DNA of 64,000 bases, taken from positions 1-64,000 of the forward strand of contig NZ_JAIVFW010000023.1 in NCBI RefSeq assembly GCF_020829595.1, given 5' to 3'. Source of the stretch: Nostoc sp. CHAB 5844 (lineage in GTDB: Bacteria; Cyanobacteriota; Cyanobacteriia; Cyanobacteriales; Nostocaceae). Position 1 is the stretch's first letter; the number at the start of each line of letters is the position of its first letter. Position numbers and translations under genes: made by a program. Below the pieces are notes generated by a model. It saw only the letters and a program-made list of their open reading frames with translations. It made no database searches and was not told the origin of the DNA. This document shows, in pieces, positions 44,764 through 54,218 of the stretch.

Positions 44764-45396
44764 GAATATTTCTGCTCAAAGTTTTTTTGATTTTAAATGT
44801 CTTTATTAAACATTTTTAGCGTCAAAATTAAATCACTTTTAATAGGTAAAATTTAAGTATATTTATATCAACTTTATAATTATGATGATAAAGTCTGACT
44901 AATTTAAAGACTAAATAAAGAATCGAATTCAGCATATAGTCATTTCTACAGAGTCTTATATCCTAGAGATCAAAGCCCCTTCCAAGCAGCTAAAAGACAA
45001 CAGTGGACTAGTTTTCTTCGATTGAATGACTCAATAATCTAGGTAGACAAAATTCAACAAAGTTATCAAGTATGAGGTAAAAGAGTAAGCGGATGATCTG
45101 CCTCTACATCTACCCAATATCTCTTCAACTCAGAAAACAGCGAGTTTACCTGCAAGAATTTCCCCCAATTATTGATTGCTATCTACCTAGTTATTATCTT
45201 TGTAGTTTCTACATCTTTACAGCAGCAAAATTCTGCAAGATAAATACTTGCTTTCTAAAGCAAGTTAAACAAACATATTTTTTAACTCAGTCATCTACTA
45301 ATTTTTAGAGCAATACAGCAATACAGATGTATTCAGATAGGTTAGGAGATTTTGAAAACATGAATGCTAGGAATAATAATTTTCTTCCTGCTCCTG
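44764..45396. other. Intergenic region before the HepC-like gene, left part
   Basis: About 630 AT-rich bases with no supported gene. The short plus-strand frame at 45093-45308 lacks a ribosome-binding site and family sequence. A promoter for the next gene could lie here. Confidence 0.45.
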
Positions 45397-45562
45397 CCTG
45401 GTCACTCTGACTTTTCACGGGATCTGGAAAACCTCTCTCTAAATCTCTCTCCTTGTAGGAGAGAGACTTTGAATCTTCCCCCTTCCCGCGTCGGGAAGGG
45501 GGCTAGGGGGTTAGGTTTTTCGTCGGCTTTTCCACATGACGTGAAAAGTCAGCCTGGTCACT
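45397..45562. mobile_element. MITE-like element with target duplication
   Basis: The 146-bp core at 45407-45552 begins CTGACTTTTCACG and ends with its exact complement CGTGAAAAGTCAG. It is flanked on both sides, with no gap, by the 10-bp direct repeat CCTGGTCACT (45397-45406 and 45553-45562). No transposase is encoded. The inside carries the same C/G-rich module as at 388-477. The 3' flank continues with GAGCGCAGTCGAAG, which is another dispersed repeat, so this element has landed within an older repeat. Confidence 0.85.
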
Positions 45563-45624
45563 GAGCGCAGTCGAAGTATGCCTTCTGCCTCCTGCTATAC
45601 AAGATTCAGATCAAAGTCTTTGGC

Positions 45625-46485
45625 ATGAATCGCCTTCGAGATCAGCAACTTACTATCGTACTAATCCAAAGACACATGACTAGCTCATTAGTTCGTACTC
45701 TACAGACTTCTTATAGTGTAACTTCGCAAAATCAAAGCGATTGGCAACAAGAAGCAGAGCTTCTACGCGCCTCATACTGCACACTACAATGGCGGCGGGG
45801 TCAGTTGTTAGTAAAATCTCCCGGTAAACTGAAACAGCCATATTTACCAGCTTTAGAAAACCAGCAATTATTAGTAAATTGCTTAAAACATTCACCAGTG
45901 AATTTGGTAAGTGTAGACCCTAAAATTGGTGAAACTTGGGTAAAGTTTTGGGCTGATGCTTGCGAACAAGCTCATAAACCTATGTTTCTTTACGGATGTT
46001 CGGAAAATTTGCTGTTTAAACAAAATAGCCAACCTTGGGGATGGTTACTACGACTCATTGATTGGATTGCGGCTTTAGTAATGCTGCTATTAGCAAGTCC
46101 AGTTATGCTGGTACTTATTTTCTTAATGCAGATTTACTCACCAGGGTCACTGTTTACTCGTGAGTGGCATATTGGAGAACGCGGTAAACTATTTCGGTTG
46201 ATCAAGTTTCGGACAACTCCAGCAAATAAAAAAACACCAGGAGATAACACAGACAACTTCAACACCACATCACTAGAAAAGTGGATGCGTAAATATAGCC
46301 TGGAAAATTTGCCACAATTGTTCAACGTCTTGCAAGGAGAAATGACTTTAATAAGTCGTAATTTTCCTACTCTCTCAGACGCAGTGCGCCTTAGTTTTGA
46401 AAGTCAACGACAGCAATTGAATGCAATACCAGAAAATATAAATTCATGGCAGATAGAAGCTGAGTTTAAACCAGCCAGATTGTAA
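45625..46485 (+). CDS. hepC: HepC-like sugar transferase
   Basis: A 286-residue protein related to undecaprenyl-phosphate sugar phosphotransferases and, by position next to the hepA-like gene and overall form, to Anabaena HepC. One membrane segment lies near 150-172 (WIAALVMLLLASPVMLVLIF). Next comes PGSLFTREWHIGERGKLFRL with IKFRT. In place of the standard LDELPQL the active-site stretch reads SLENLPQL (225-232), and the usual VGPRP is missing. It may start the lipid-linked repeat unit, or act in a modified way. The start is not certain: ATG at 45625 or at 45676. Confidence 0.7.
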   Translation: MNRLRDQQLTIVLIQRHMTSSLVRTLQTSYSVTSQNQSDWQQEAELLRASYCTLQWRRGQLLVKSPGKLKQPYLPALENQQLLVNCLKHSPVNLVSVDPKIGETWVKFWADACEQAHKPMFLYGCSENLLFKQNSQPWGWLLRLIDWIAALVMLLLASPVMLVLIFLMQIYSPGSLFTREWHIGERGKLFRLIKFRTTPANKKTPGDNTDNFNTTSLEKWMRKYSLENLPQLFNVLQGEMTLISRNFPTLSDAVRLSFESQRQQLNAIPENINSWQIEAEFKPARL

Positions 46486-46606
46486 GAAAATCATATCTGT
46501 TTGATTGCTTGAGGATGTTTATCTCATCCGATAAACGACTAACACCAAAGCCTAAAACTTTGGTGTTTAAAACTATAAATCTCATCCCTAGCTAAAAAGT
46601 AAAATC

Positions 46607-47551
46607 ATGCATACAGCAATTTGTACAGTATTTGAAAAAGATTACCACTATGGTGTAGGAGCTTTAGTCAATTCCTTATATCACCACGGCTTTCGAGGCA
46701 TAATTTGGGCAGGGTATCGTGGCAATATACCACCTTGGGTTACATCTTTCAAACAAGGAGATGGTTATCAAGAATTTTACGTAGCTGAAGGCTGTGCAAT
46801 TCGATTTGTACAGTTAGCTACTCCAAAGCATTTTGGCTTTTATAAACCTGATTTTATGCTCCAATTATGGGAAAAATATTGCCCAGACGTTGAAGCTTTA
46901 TTTTATTTTGATCCTGATATTGTCAATAAATGTAAATGGGATTTCTATGAAAAGTGGGTCAGTCGTGGAATCGCTCTTTGTGGTGACTCATGGTATCTTG
47001 TACCTGCCAATCATCCCAGACGATTAGCATGGTTAGAATTTGCTCAAAGTCATGGTTTTCTTTGCCAAAGACAGTTAGATTATCACTACAATAGTGGCTT
47101 CATTGGTGTCCATAAAAGCTGTAAGTCCATCATTCAAATTTGGCAGAAACTTGAAGAATTAGGTGAGATGACAGGACACTCAAATTTACAAGATTTATAT
47201 TCCGATAACGCTTTTCACGAATACCCATATCTTTATGGCGATCAAACTTACCTCAACTTGACACTGATGCTGACAACTCATCCCTTAAGTACAGTCGGCC
47301 CTGACGGGATGGATTTTATTCCAGGCGGTACAATTATGTCTCACGCAATTGTACCAAATATTAAACCTTGGCGAAAGCAACTAATTATGAGTGCGCTAGA
47401 AGGTAGTTCTCCAACTATGACTGATAGATTGTATTGGCGACACACTCAAACCCCAATTCAAATGTATTCAACTGCAAAATTCTTATGGCAGCAATTTGAA
47501 CTGCGTTGTAGTGCTGCTATTGGTCGCTTTATTCGTCGCGCTGCAATTTGA
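46607..47551 (+). CDS. Putative glycosyltransferase
   Basis: A 314-residue protein, probably GT-A fold: TVFEKDYHYGVGALVNSLY at the start, ALFYFDPDIV as the metal site, YHYNSGFIGVHKSC and YLYGDQTYLNLTLM in the order seen in GT8-like and related families. I do not recognise the exact family. The 3' end overlaps the N-terminal extension of the next frame only if that gene starts early. It lies between the hepC-like and hepA-like genes. Confidence 0.75.
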   Translation: MHTAICTVFEKDYHYGVGALVNSLYHHGFRGIIWAGYRGNIPPWVTSFKQGDGYQEFYVAEGCAIRFVQLATPKHFGFYKPDFMLQLWEKYCPDVEALFYFDPDIVNKCKWDFYEKWVSRGIALCGDSWYLVPANHPRRLAWLEFAQSHGFLCQRQLDYHYNSGFIGVHKSCKSIIQIWQKLEELGEMTGHSNLQDLYSDNAFHEYPYLYGDQTYLNLTLMLTTHPLSTVGPDGMDFIPGGTIMSHAIVPNIKPWRKQLIMSALEGSSPTMTDRLYWRHTQTPIQMYSTAKFLWQQFELRCSAAIGRFIRRAAI

Positions 47552-47606
47552 GTTTGTTCGAGAGAATTTGTCGTTACTAGTTGTCAACAATATTGCTAAA
47601 TCAATT

Positions 47607-49445
47607 ATGTATTTGAAAATCCATCCGACAATTTTTAAATTATTAAAAAATTCAAGTTTTTGGCAAAATAACTATTTGATATTACAAGAATTTAAACATT
47701 TTTATCCAATAGCAATTTCAGCTGTAGTTTTATCGTTGTGTTCGGCAACTTTTGAAGGTTTTGGTTTAGGCTTTTTATTAGTTTTTTTACAAAGTTTAAC
47801 CAATCCAAATGCTGAACCTGTCAAAACAGGCATAGAATGGTTTGATATTGCTATTTTAGGAATTAATGCTTCAGCTATTGAACGATTATATCGCGTATCT
47901 ACTTTAATTGTACTCATCACCTGTATTCGTGCATCATTTAACTATCTGGGACAGATTTGTATCCAGTTTAGTGAAATCCATTTAATAGATAATCTTCGTC
48001 AAAGAATTTTTGATCAATTACAGGCTCAAAGTCTAAGATTTTTTCATGAAAAAGGTTCGGGCGAACTGATTAATAGCCTGACTAATGAAATGGAGAGAAT
48101 TAGACAAATTTTTGGGGGCGGAGCATTTTTAATAACTAGAAGCTTAACCCTCATAGTTTATTCTGTCTCACTGTTTTTCTTGTCGTGGCAGCTTTCACTA
48201 ATTTCTGTTTTACTGTTTAGTCTTTTGGCTGTAGGCTTATCTACACTAAACAAACACATTAGAGAACGTAGTTTTGCAATTACTAGAGCTAACGATAATT
48301 TTACTGCCAGAGCGCTAGAATTTATCGAAGGTATCCGCACAGTTCATGCATTTTCTATGCAAGAGTTTGAACGTCAGAGATATTACAAAGCTAGTAAAAA
48401 TATAGTCAATTCTTGGAAAAGAGTTTATCAGTTATCACTATTAGTTAAACCTTTAGCTGAGAGTCTATCTACGATAATTCTCATCGCTATGATTATAGTT
48501 GCATTGTCAACAGGCATAATGAAGATTGCTTCTTTATTAACATTCTTTTTTGTACTGTTTCGTCTAGTGCCGATGACTCAAGATTTAAATGGAGTTATTG
48601 CTTATCTTAGTACTCAAACTGGCGCAGTAGAGAATATCAAGCAGCTTTTAAAAAAGGATGATAAGATTTATTTCCATAATGGTGATATTAAATTTCGTGA
48701 ATTGCAGCGAGCTATCGATATAGTTTCTGTAGATTTTGGTTATGAACCTAATAAGTTAGTCGTCAATAATATTACCTTTACCTTAGAAAAAGGCAAGATG
48801 GTAGCCTTAGTTGGAGAATCTGGTGGCGGTAAAAGCACAATTGCTGATTTAATTGCTAGGTTTTACGATCCTGTAGAAGGAAGAATCCTGATAGATGGAG
48901 TTGATTTACGAAGGCTAGAAATTGACTCCTTGCGTCGTAAAATGGCGATTGTCAGCCAGAAAACATTTATTTTCAACACTTCTATTCGGAATAACATTGC
49001 TTACGGTACGCTAGAAGCAACTGACCAAGAAATTAAAGAAGCAGCCCGCCTAGCTAATGCTCTAGAATTTATCGAAAAATTGCCACAGGGTTTTGATACT
49101 ATCTTGGGTACTGATGGAATTCAACTATCTGGTGGACAACAACAACGAATTGCGATCGCTCGTGCATTGGTACGTAATCCTGAAATTTTGATTTTAGACG
49201 AACCAACAAGTGCTTTAGATTCGATCACAGAACAGGTAATCCAAGAATTGTTAGAAAAATTTATTGTTGATCGCACAGTGATTGTGATTGCACATCGTCT
49301 TTCGACAATTTCTAAAGCAGATAAAATTGTAGTGCTAGAACAAGGACGAATTGTTGAACAGGGAACTTATAAAGACTTGTTAGAAAGACAAGGTAAGTTC
49401 TGGAAATATTATCAAATGCAAAATGAAATGGGAAAAGCCGGATAG
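47607..49445 (+). CDS. hepA: HepA-like polysaccharide ABC exporter
   Basis: A 612-residue half-size ABC exporter. The N-terminal half has about six membrane segments. The nucleotide domain carries GESGGGKST (403-411), the Q-loop IVSQKTFIFN, the signature LSGGQQQRIAIARAL, the Walker B ILILDEPTSALD and the switch IAHRLST. The length matches Anabaena HepA, which is needed for the heterocyst envelope polysaccharide layer. The frame opens at 47496, but the first 37 residues overlap the upstream gene and look unlike the family, so the ATG at 47607 is chosen. Confidence 0.87.
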   Translation: MYLKIHPTIFKLLKNSSFWQNNYLILQEFKHFYPIAISAVVLSLCSATFEGFGLGFLLVFLQSLTNPNAEPVKTGIEWFDIAILGINASAIERLYRVSTLIVLITCIRASFNYLGQICIQFSEIHLIDNLRQRIFDQLQAQSLRFFHEKGSGELINSLTNEMERIRQIFGGGAFLITRSLTLIVYSVSLFFLSWQLSLISVLLFSLLAVGLSTLNKHIRERSFAITRANDNFTARALEFIEGIRTVHAFSMQEFERQRYYKASKNIVNSWKRVYQLSLLVKPLAESLSTIILIAMIIVALSTGIMKIASLLTFFFVLFRLVPMTQDLNGVIAYLSTQTGAVENIKQLLKKDDKIYFHNGDIKFRELQRAIDIVSVDFGYEPNKLVVNNITFTLEKGKMVALVGESGGGKSTIADLIARFYDPVEGRILIDGVDLRRLEIDSLRRKMAIVSQKTFIFNTSIRNNIAYGTLEATDQEIKEAARLANALEFIEKLPQGFDTILGTDGIQLSGGQQQRIAIARALVRNPEILILDEPTSALDSITEQVIQELLEKFIVDRTVIVIAHRLSTISKADKIVVLEQGRIVEQGTYKDLLERQGKFWKYYQMQNEMGKAG

Positions 49446-49565
49446 TTAATTATTAGCGTTTCCTAATCTGCTGAGGTACATTTTGTTAAAGTCAGAGACT
49501 AGGTAGGTTATACCTCATGTGATTGGGAACATTCTTCCAAAAAGCAAAAATATTGCGGAAAACGT

Positions 49566-50558
49566 ATGATTAACAATCATAAATTCATCGAACCACTGGT
49601 TAGTGTGGTTATTCCTACTTATAATCGACCAAAGTATTTGAAGCAAGCGATCGCCAGCGCAATTAACCAAACTTATCAAAATATTGAAATTATTGTTTCC
49701 GATAATTGTAGTGACGAAAATCTCCAACCAATTATCGAATATTTTCAAGATTCACGTATTCGATTTTGGCGACAACCAGAAAATATTGGAATGTTGTCTA
49801 ATCAAATGCATGCCTTTAAAATGACACGTGGCAAATATGTTGCCAGCCTCCATGATGATGATATGTGGAATGAGGATTTTTTAGCCAAACTCGTCCCACC
49901 TTTAGAAGCCAATCCCAATTTAATTTTGGCTTTTTCTGACCAATATATTATTGATGGTGATGGCAACATTAATGAGCTTGGTACTGAAGAAAATACACAA
50001 GGTTTTAAGCGAAATATCTTAGCGCCTGGTATTCATAAATCTTTTACCAAAATCGGTTTAGTTGATAAAAGTATTGCAACTGCTGCATCTTGTTTAATTC
50101 GCAATGGTGTAATTAATTGGATTAGCATTCCGCAAGAAGTCGGCGGTATGTGGGATTTATATTTAACCTATCTCTGCTGCATTTCTGGTTATGGTGCTTA
50201 TTATGAACCTACGAGATTGACTTACTATCGCGCCCATGAACAAACTGATACCATGCTCAGTGGAAGTAGAGATGCTCAAGCAAAAATTCGCAAAGCACAA
50301 AGCGAAATATTTTGCTACAAAATCTTCATGGAAGATAGCCGACTGCAAGAACTCCATGAGTATTTTAAAGCCAAATGGTTAGAAGCTCATACAACTTTAG
50401 GAATTGGTTTACTGCGGAATAAACAAATAACAGCAGCCCGTCCTTATTTATGGCAAGCACTCAGAAAACAAAAATTGAATTTCAGAACTTTAATAGCGCT
50501 GACACTCAGTTTTACTCCGCCACCATTAGCTAATCAATTGCTGGGAGTATCAAAATAA
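49566..50558 (+). CDS. Family 2 glycosyltransferase
   Basis: A 330-residue GT-A enzyme. It shows VSVVIPTYNRPKYLKQAIAS, the nucleotide site EIIVSDNCSDENLQPII, the metal site SLHDDDMWNEDF and YYRAHEQTDTM near the acceptor site. It starts 120 bases after the exporter gene and its stop abuts the next ATG. The sugar is unknown. Confidence 0.87.
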   Translation: MINNHKFIEPLVSVVIPTYNRPKYLKQAIASAINQTYQNIEIIVSDNCSDENLQPIIEYFQDSRIRFWRQPENIGMLSNQMHAFKMTRGKYVASLHDDDMWNEDFLAKLVPPLEANPNLILAFSDQYIIDGDGNINELGTEENTQGFKRNILAPGIHKSFTKIGLVDKSIATAASCLIRNGVINWISIPQEVGGMWDLYLTYLCCISGYGAYYEPTRLTYYRAHEQTDTMLSGSRDAQAKIRKAQSEIFCYKIFMEDSRLQELHEYFKAKWLEAHTTLGIGLLRNKQITAARPYLWQALRKQKLNFRTLIALTLSFTPPPLANQLLGVSK

Positions 50559-51761
50559 ATGAAACTTTGCATTGTTACCCACAAAGTCAAAAAAGGTGAT
50601 GGTCAGGGAAGAGTCAACTATGAAGTTGCTCAAGAAGCTATTAGTCGTGGTCATCAATTAACATTATTAGCCAGCGAAGTCGCACCAGAAATTGAGCAAA
50701 ACAGTAAAGTTAACTGGGTTCCGATTTCTGTGAATGGTTATCCGAGTGAGTTTATTCGTAATTTTATATTTGCTTATAAAAGTGCTGCTTGGTTGCAACA
50801 AAATCGCGCTCAAATTGATTTATTAAAAATCAACGGTGCAATTACAAAAGTTGCTGCAGATGTCAATGCTGTACATTTTGTGCATAGTTCTTGGTTGCGA
50901 TCGCCTGTACACATTTCCCGCATTCGCCCTGATGCTTACGGTTTTTATCAATGGTTGTACACCGCCTTAAATGCGCGTTGGGAAAAACAAGCTTTTCAAC
51001 GCGCTCAGGTGGTTGTCGCCGTCTCAGAGAAAGTTGCCAAAGAATTAATTAACCTTGGTGTACCGCGCGATCGCATTCGGGTAATTGTCAATGGTGTAGA
51101 TTTGCAAGAGTTTACCCCTGGTGTCGCCTCTCGGCAAAAATTAAACTTACCAGAGAACGTGAATTTAGGATTATTTGCCGGAGATATCCGTACACCACGG
51201 AAGAATTTAGATAGCGTCTTACACGCCTTGGTGAAAGTTCCCGATTTACATCTAGCAGTGGTTGGGAGTACCGATGGTAGTCCCTTCCCGCAGTTAGCGG
51301 CTGATTTAGGAATCAGCGAACGGGTACATTTTCTCGGTTATCGCCGTGATATTGCCGAAATCATGCGGGCAGTAAATTTATTTGTCTTTCCCTCTCGATA
51401 CGAAGCTTGCACCTTGGTATTGTTAGAAGCCCTCGCCTCTGGATTGCCTGTAGTTACTGCCACAGCCACCGGGGGTGCAGAGTTAGTCACACCCGAATGT
51501 GGGATTGTTTTGCCAGATTCAGACAATGTTGATGCTTTAGCTACTGCCTTGTCGTCTTTAGTAGGCGATCGCACTCTCATGCAACAAATGGGTCAAGCCG
51601 CCCGCGCCGTCGCTGAACAATACAGTTGGTCAACTATGGCCCAAACCTATATGGATCTGTTTGAGGAGTTACAAAAGCATGAAGAACACAGTTCTCATCC
51701 CGACTTATCGCCGTCCTCTAGATCTGTCTCGTTGCCTTTCGGCACTGCAAGCGCAAACTAA
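50559..51761 (+). CDS. Family 4 glycosyltransferase
   Basis: A 400-residue GT-B enzyme: CIVTHKVKKGDGQGRVNYEV at the start, VVAVSEKVAKELINLGVPRD, FAGDIRTPRKNLDSVLHAL and the donor site FPSRYEACTLVLLEALASGL. It begins directly after the preceding stop. Its last 28 residues (from KHEEHSSHP) overlap the next gene by 83 bases and are Ser/Pro-rich, so this tail may be a recent extension past a lost stop. Confidence 0.87.
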   Translation: MKLCIVTHKVKKGDGQGRVNYEVAQEAISRGHQLTLLASEVAPEIEQNSKVNWVPISVNGYPSEFIRNFIFAYKSAAWLQQNRAQIDLLKINGAITKVAADVNAVHFVHSSWLRSPVHISRIRPDAYGFYQWLYTALNARWEKQAFQRAQVVVAVSEKVAKELINLGVPRDRIRVIVNGVDLQEFTPGVASRQKLNLPENVNLGLFAGDIRTPRKNLDSVLHALVKVPDLHLAVVGSTDGSPFPQLAADLGISERVHFLGYRRDIAEIMRAVNLFVFPSRYEACTLVLLEALASGLPVVTATATGGAELVTPECGIVLPDSDNVDALATALSSLVGDRTLMQQMGQAARAVAEQYSWSTMAQTYMDLFEELQKHEEHSSHPDLSPSSRSVSLPFGTASAN

Positions 51762-52641
51762 ACCAGTCGATCAAGTTGTTGTGGTTGTCCGAGATACAGA
51801 TACGCAAACTTGGCAATTTCTCGCAGCATTCCCCGCACATCATCTGCCATTGCAAATTGTCACAGTCGATTTACCAGGAGTGGTAGCCGCCCTCAATGCT
51901 GGACTAGCAGCAGTTGAGGGAGATGTTGTATCAATTACTGATGATGATGCTGCACCGCGTCCTGATTGGTTAGAGAAGATTAACTTTCAGTTTCTAGGTG
52001 ATAGTAAAATTGGCGGTGTCGGTGGGCGTGATTGGATACATCACGGCAATAAACTCGAAGACGACTCTCGCGCTGTAGTAGGTCAAGTACAGTGGTTTGG
52101 CCGCATCATTGGCAACCATCACCTGGGAGTTGGAAAACCACGTCCCGTTGATGTTCTTAAAGGTGTGAACATGAGTTTTCGCACCCAGGCGATCGCCAAG
52201 TTACGTTTTGACGAGCGGATGCTAGGTACAGGCGCACAAGTACACTTTGAAATGGCGTTCACTCTCGCCTTAAAACGTGCTGGTTGGCAGATAATTTATG
52301 ACCCCCAAGTTGCAGTTGACCACTATCCAGCGCAGCGATTTGATGAAGACCAACGCAATAATTTTCATGCGATCGCGCAAATTAACTTAGTCCATAACGA
52401 AACCCTAGTTTTACTAGAACACCTATCACCCCTACGTCGCATCATCTTCTTACTGTGGGCAATTTTAGTCGGTACAAGAGATTGTTTCGGCTTCGTCCAA
52501 TGGCTAAGATTTTTCCCTAGCCAAGGCCAACTCGCAACTCGCAAATGGTTAGCCTCCTGGCGCGGTCGCTGGCAAGGATGGCAAACATGGCAACAATTTA
52601 AAATGCAAAATCCAAAACTGTTAAATAACAGCGTGTCCTAA
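51679..52641 (+). CDS. Family 2 glycosyltransferase
   Basis: A 320-residue GT-A enzyme: VLIPTYRRPLDLSRCLSALQ, the metal site SITDDDAAPRPDWL, GVGGRDWIHHGNKL and DVLKGVNMSFRTQAI. The C-terminus is aromatic and basic with a hydrophobic stretch (RRIIFLLWAILVGT) that may dock to the membrane. The ATG at 51679 starts the family sequence; the frame also has a TTG six codons upstream. The start lies inside the previous gene, so translation is likely coupled. Confidence 0.85.
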   Translation: MKNTVLIPTYRRPLDLSRCLSALQAQTKPVDQVVVVVRDTDTQTWQFLAAFPAHHLPLQIVTVDLPGVVAALNAGLAAVEGDVVSITDDDAAPRPDWLEKINFQFLGDSKIGGVGGRDWIHHGNKLEDDSRAVVGQVQWFGRIIGNHHLGVGKPRPVDVLKGVNMSFRTQAIAKLRFDERMLGTGAQVHFEMAFTLALKRAGWQIIYDPQVAVDHYPAQRFDEDQRNNFHAIAQINLVHNETLVLLEHLSPLRRIIFLLWAILVGTRDCFGFVQWLRFFPSQGQLATRKWLASWRGRWQGWQTWQQFKMQNPKLLNNSVS

Positions 52642-52674
52642 TAACTAATGACAAATGACAAATGACGAATTGGT

Positions 52675-54117
52675 ATGATTTCTCAACCATTACTTTTCAA
52701 TAGCTTTTTACAGACCCCATTTTCACCACGACAGCGATCGCTACAAGGTTGGATAGTAATCTTGGGCTTTGTATTGCTGAGTATAACTTGCTACTTTGCT
52801 GGCGCTGCTAGTATGTTACGCTTAATTTATCCAGTGACAGCTTTAGTAGTAGCTATATTTTTATACTTGCGGCATCCGATTCTTTACATTGGCTTTACTT
52901 GGTGGATGTGGTTTCTCACCCCCTTGGTTTCGCGCTTAATTGACTATCGAGTTGGCTGGGATCCCACCCGCCAGATTTTGATAGCACCCTATTTAGTGGT
53001 GTTTGTTACAATTGCCACTTTCTTACGACATTTTCCCCAAGCCTCTCGTCAGGGAGGTTTACCATTTATTTTGGCTTTTATCGGCGTATTCTATAGTTTT
53101 CTCGTAGGATTAATTTTTAATGCCCCAGTCCCTGTAGCTCGCGGCTTACTAGACTGGCTCAGTCCGATTATTTTTGCTTTTCACTTATTCATGAACTGGC
53201 GAGATTATCCTACTTATCGCCAGAATTTACAGCGGACATTTCTTTGGTGTGTATTAGTTACAGGCGCTTACGGTATCTATCAATTTGTGGTTGCGCCTGA
53301 GTGGGATAGATACTGGTTAATCGAGTCCAAATTATTTACCAGTTCTGGTGATCCTGTACCGTTCGGAATGCGTGTCTGGAGTACACTGCACTCAGTCGGG
53401 CCGTTTGGTGCGGTGATGCAGACTGGGTTGCTATTGTTATTTACAGCTTCCGGGCCGTTAATATTTCCTGCTTCAGCTGTCGGCTATGTGTCGTTTTTAC
53501 TAGCCCAAGCACGGACTAACTGGGGAGGCTGGTTACTCGGCGTAATTATGATTATGGGTTCAGTCAAAGCCAGAATTCAAATGCGCTTAATTGCGATCAT
53601 CGTAATTATGGCACTGTGTGTTATCCCGCTCACAACTATCGAGCCAATTTCTGAGGTGGTGTCAGCGCGGTTAGAAAGTTTTTCTAATTTGGAAAACGAT
53701 ACTAGTTTTAGGGATAGATCTGGAAGCTATGACCGCAACCTTGGGATAGCCCTTTCTAATATTCTTGGTAATGGTTTAGGCAATATTTGGAAAGTCAATG
53801 AAAAAACAGGACAAATCGAAGTCTTTGTCCTTGATAGCGGCATTCTCGATATGTTTTTCACCCTCGGCTGGTTTGGAGCCGTATTTTATTTAGGTGGTTT
53901 AATCTTGATACTTTTCAGTGTGATGCAGTATGGCGAAGCGCGTTTTGATAGTTTTGTGAGTGCTGCCCGTGCAATTGGTATTAGTTCTTGCACTCAATTA
54001 ATTATCGGTAGTGGGATGTTGAGCGTAGCCGGCATGATTTTGTGGGGATTTTTGGCAATGGTGATGTCGGCACATAAATATTATCAGCATGAAAAAATTA
54101 CCGGAAATCGGGTGTAG
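52675..54117 (+). CDS. O-antigen ligase/polymerase-like membrane protein
   Basis: A 480-residue protein with about ten membrane segments. The first cluster spans residues 24-65 and more follow throughout. A large loop (about 205-260) with WDRYWLIESKLFTSSGDPVP lies before the RTNWGG segment, as is usual for Wzy/WaaL-type enzymes. Such proteins join repeat units at the outer face of the inner membrane, fitting polymerisation of the polysaccharide. I cannot tell polymerase from ligase by sequence. Confidence 0.8.
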   Translation: MISQPLLFNSFLQTPFSPRQRSLQGWIVILGFVLLSITCYFAGAASMLRLIYPVTALVVAIFLYLRHPILYIGFTWWMWFLTPLVSRLIDYRVGWDPTRQILIAPYLVVFVTIATFLRHFPQASRQGGLPFILAFIGVFYSFLVGLIFNAPVPVARGLLDWLSPIIFAFHLFMNWRDYPTYRQNLQRTFLWCVLVTGAYGIYQFVVAPEWDRYWLIESKLFTSSGDPVPFGMRVWSTLHSVGPFGAVMQTGLLLLFTASGPLIFPASAVGYVSFLLAQARTNWGGWLLGVIMIMGSVKARIQMRLIAIIVIMALCVIPLTTIEPISEVVSARLESFSNLENDTSFRDRSGSYDRNLGIALSNILGNGLGNIWKVNEKTGQIEVFVLDSGILDMFFTLGWFGAVFYLGGLILILFSVMQYGEARFDSFVSAARAIGISSCTQLIIGSGMLSVAGMILWGFLAMVMSAHKYYQHEKITGNRV

Positions 54118-54147
54118 GCGTTTGAGGGTGTAAGGGAAAGTAACACC

Positions 54148-54188
54148 CTACACCCCAATACCCCTACACCCCAATACCCCTACACCCC
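54148..54188. repeat. 16-base tandem repeat
   Basis: CTACACCCCAATACCC occurs twice in tandem and is followed by a partial third copy. It lies between the polymerase-like gene and the last glycosyltransferase, within other ACACCC-type sequence similar to 10580-10615. Confidence 0.85.
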
Positions 54189-54218
54189 TCTATACCTTTA
54201 CACCCTGATTAAAAAAAT

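Noticed and set aside
45093-45308. 71-residue plus-strand frame before the HepC-like gene
   Set aside because: It has no clear start signal, and the Tyr/Leu/Cys/Phe-rich composition fits chance translation.
47496-47606. Longer start for the hepA-like gene
   Set aside because: The extra 37 residues overlap the upstream transferase and do not look like the family.
54148-54188. Possible CRISPR array
   Set aside because: The 16-base unit repeats in direct tandem without spacers, and no cas genes are in the window.
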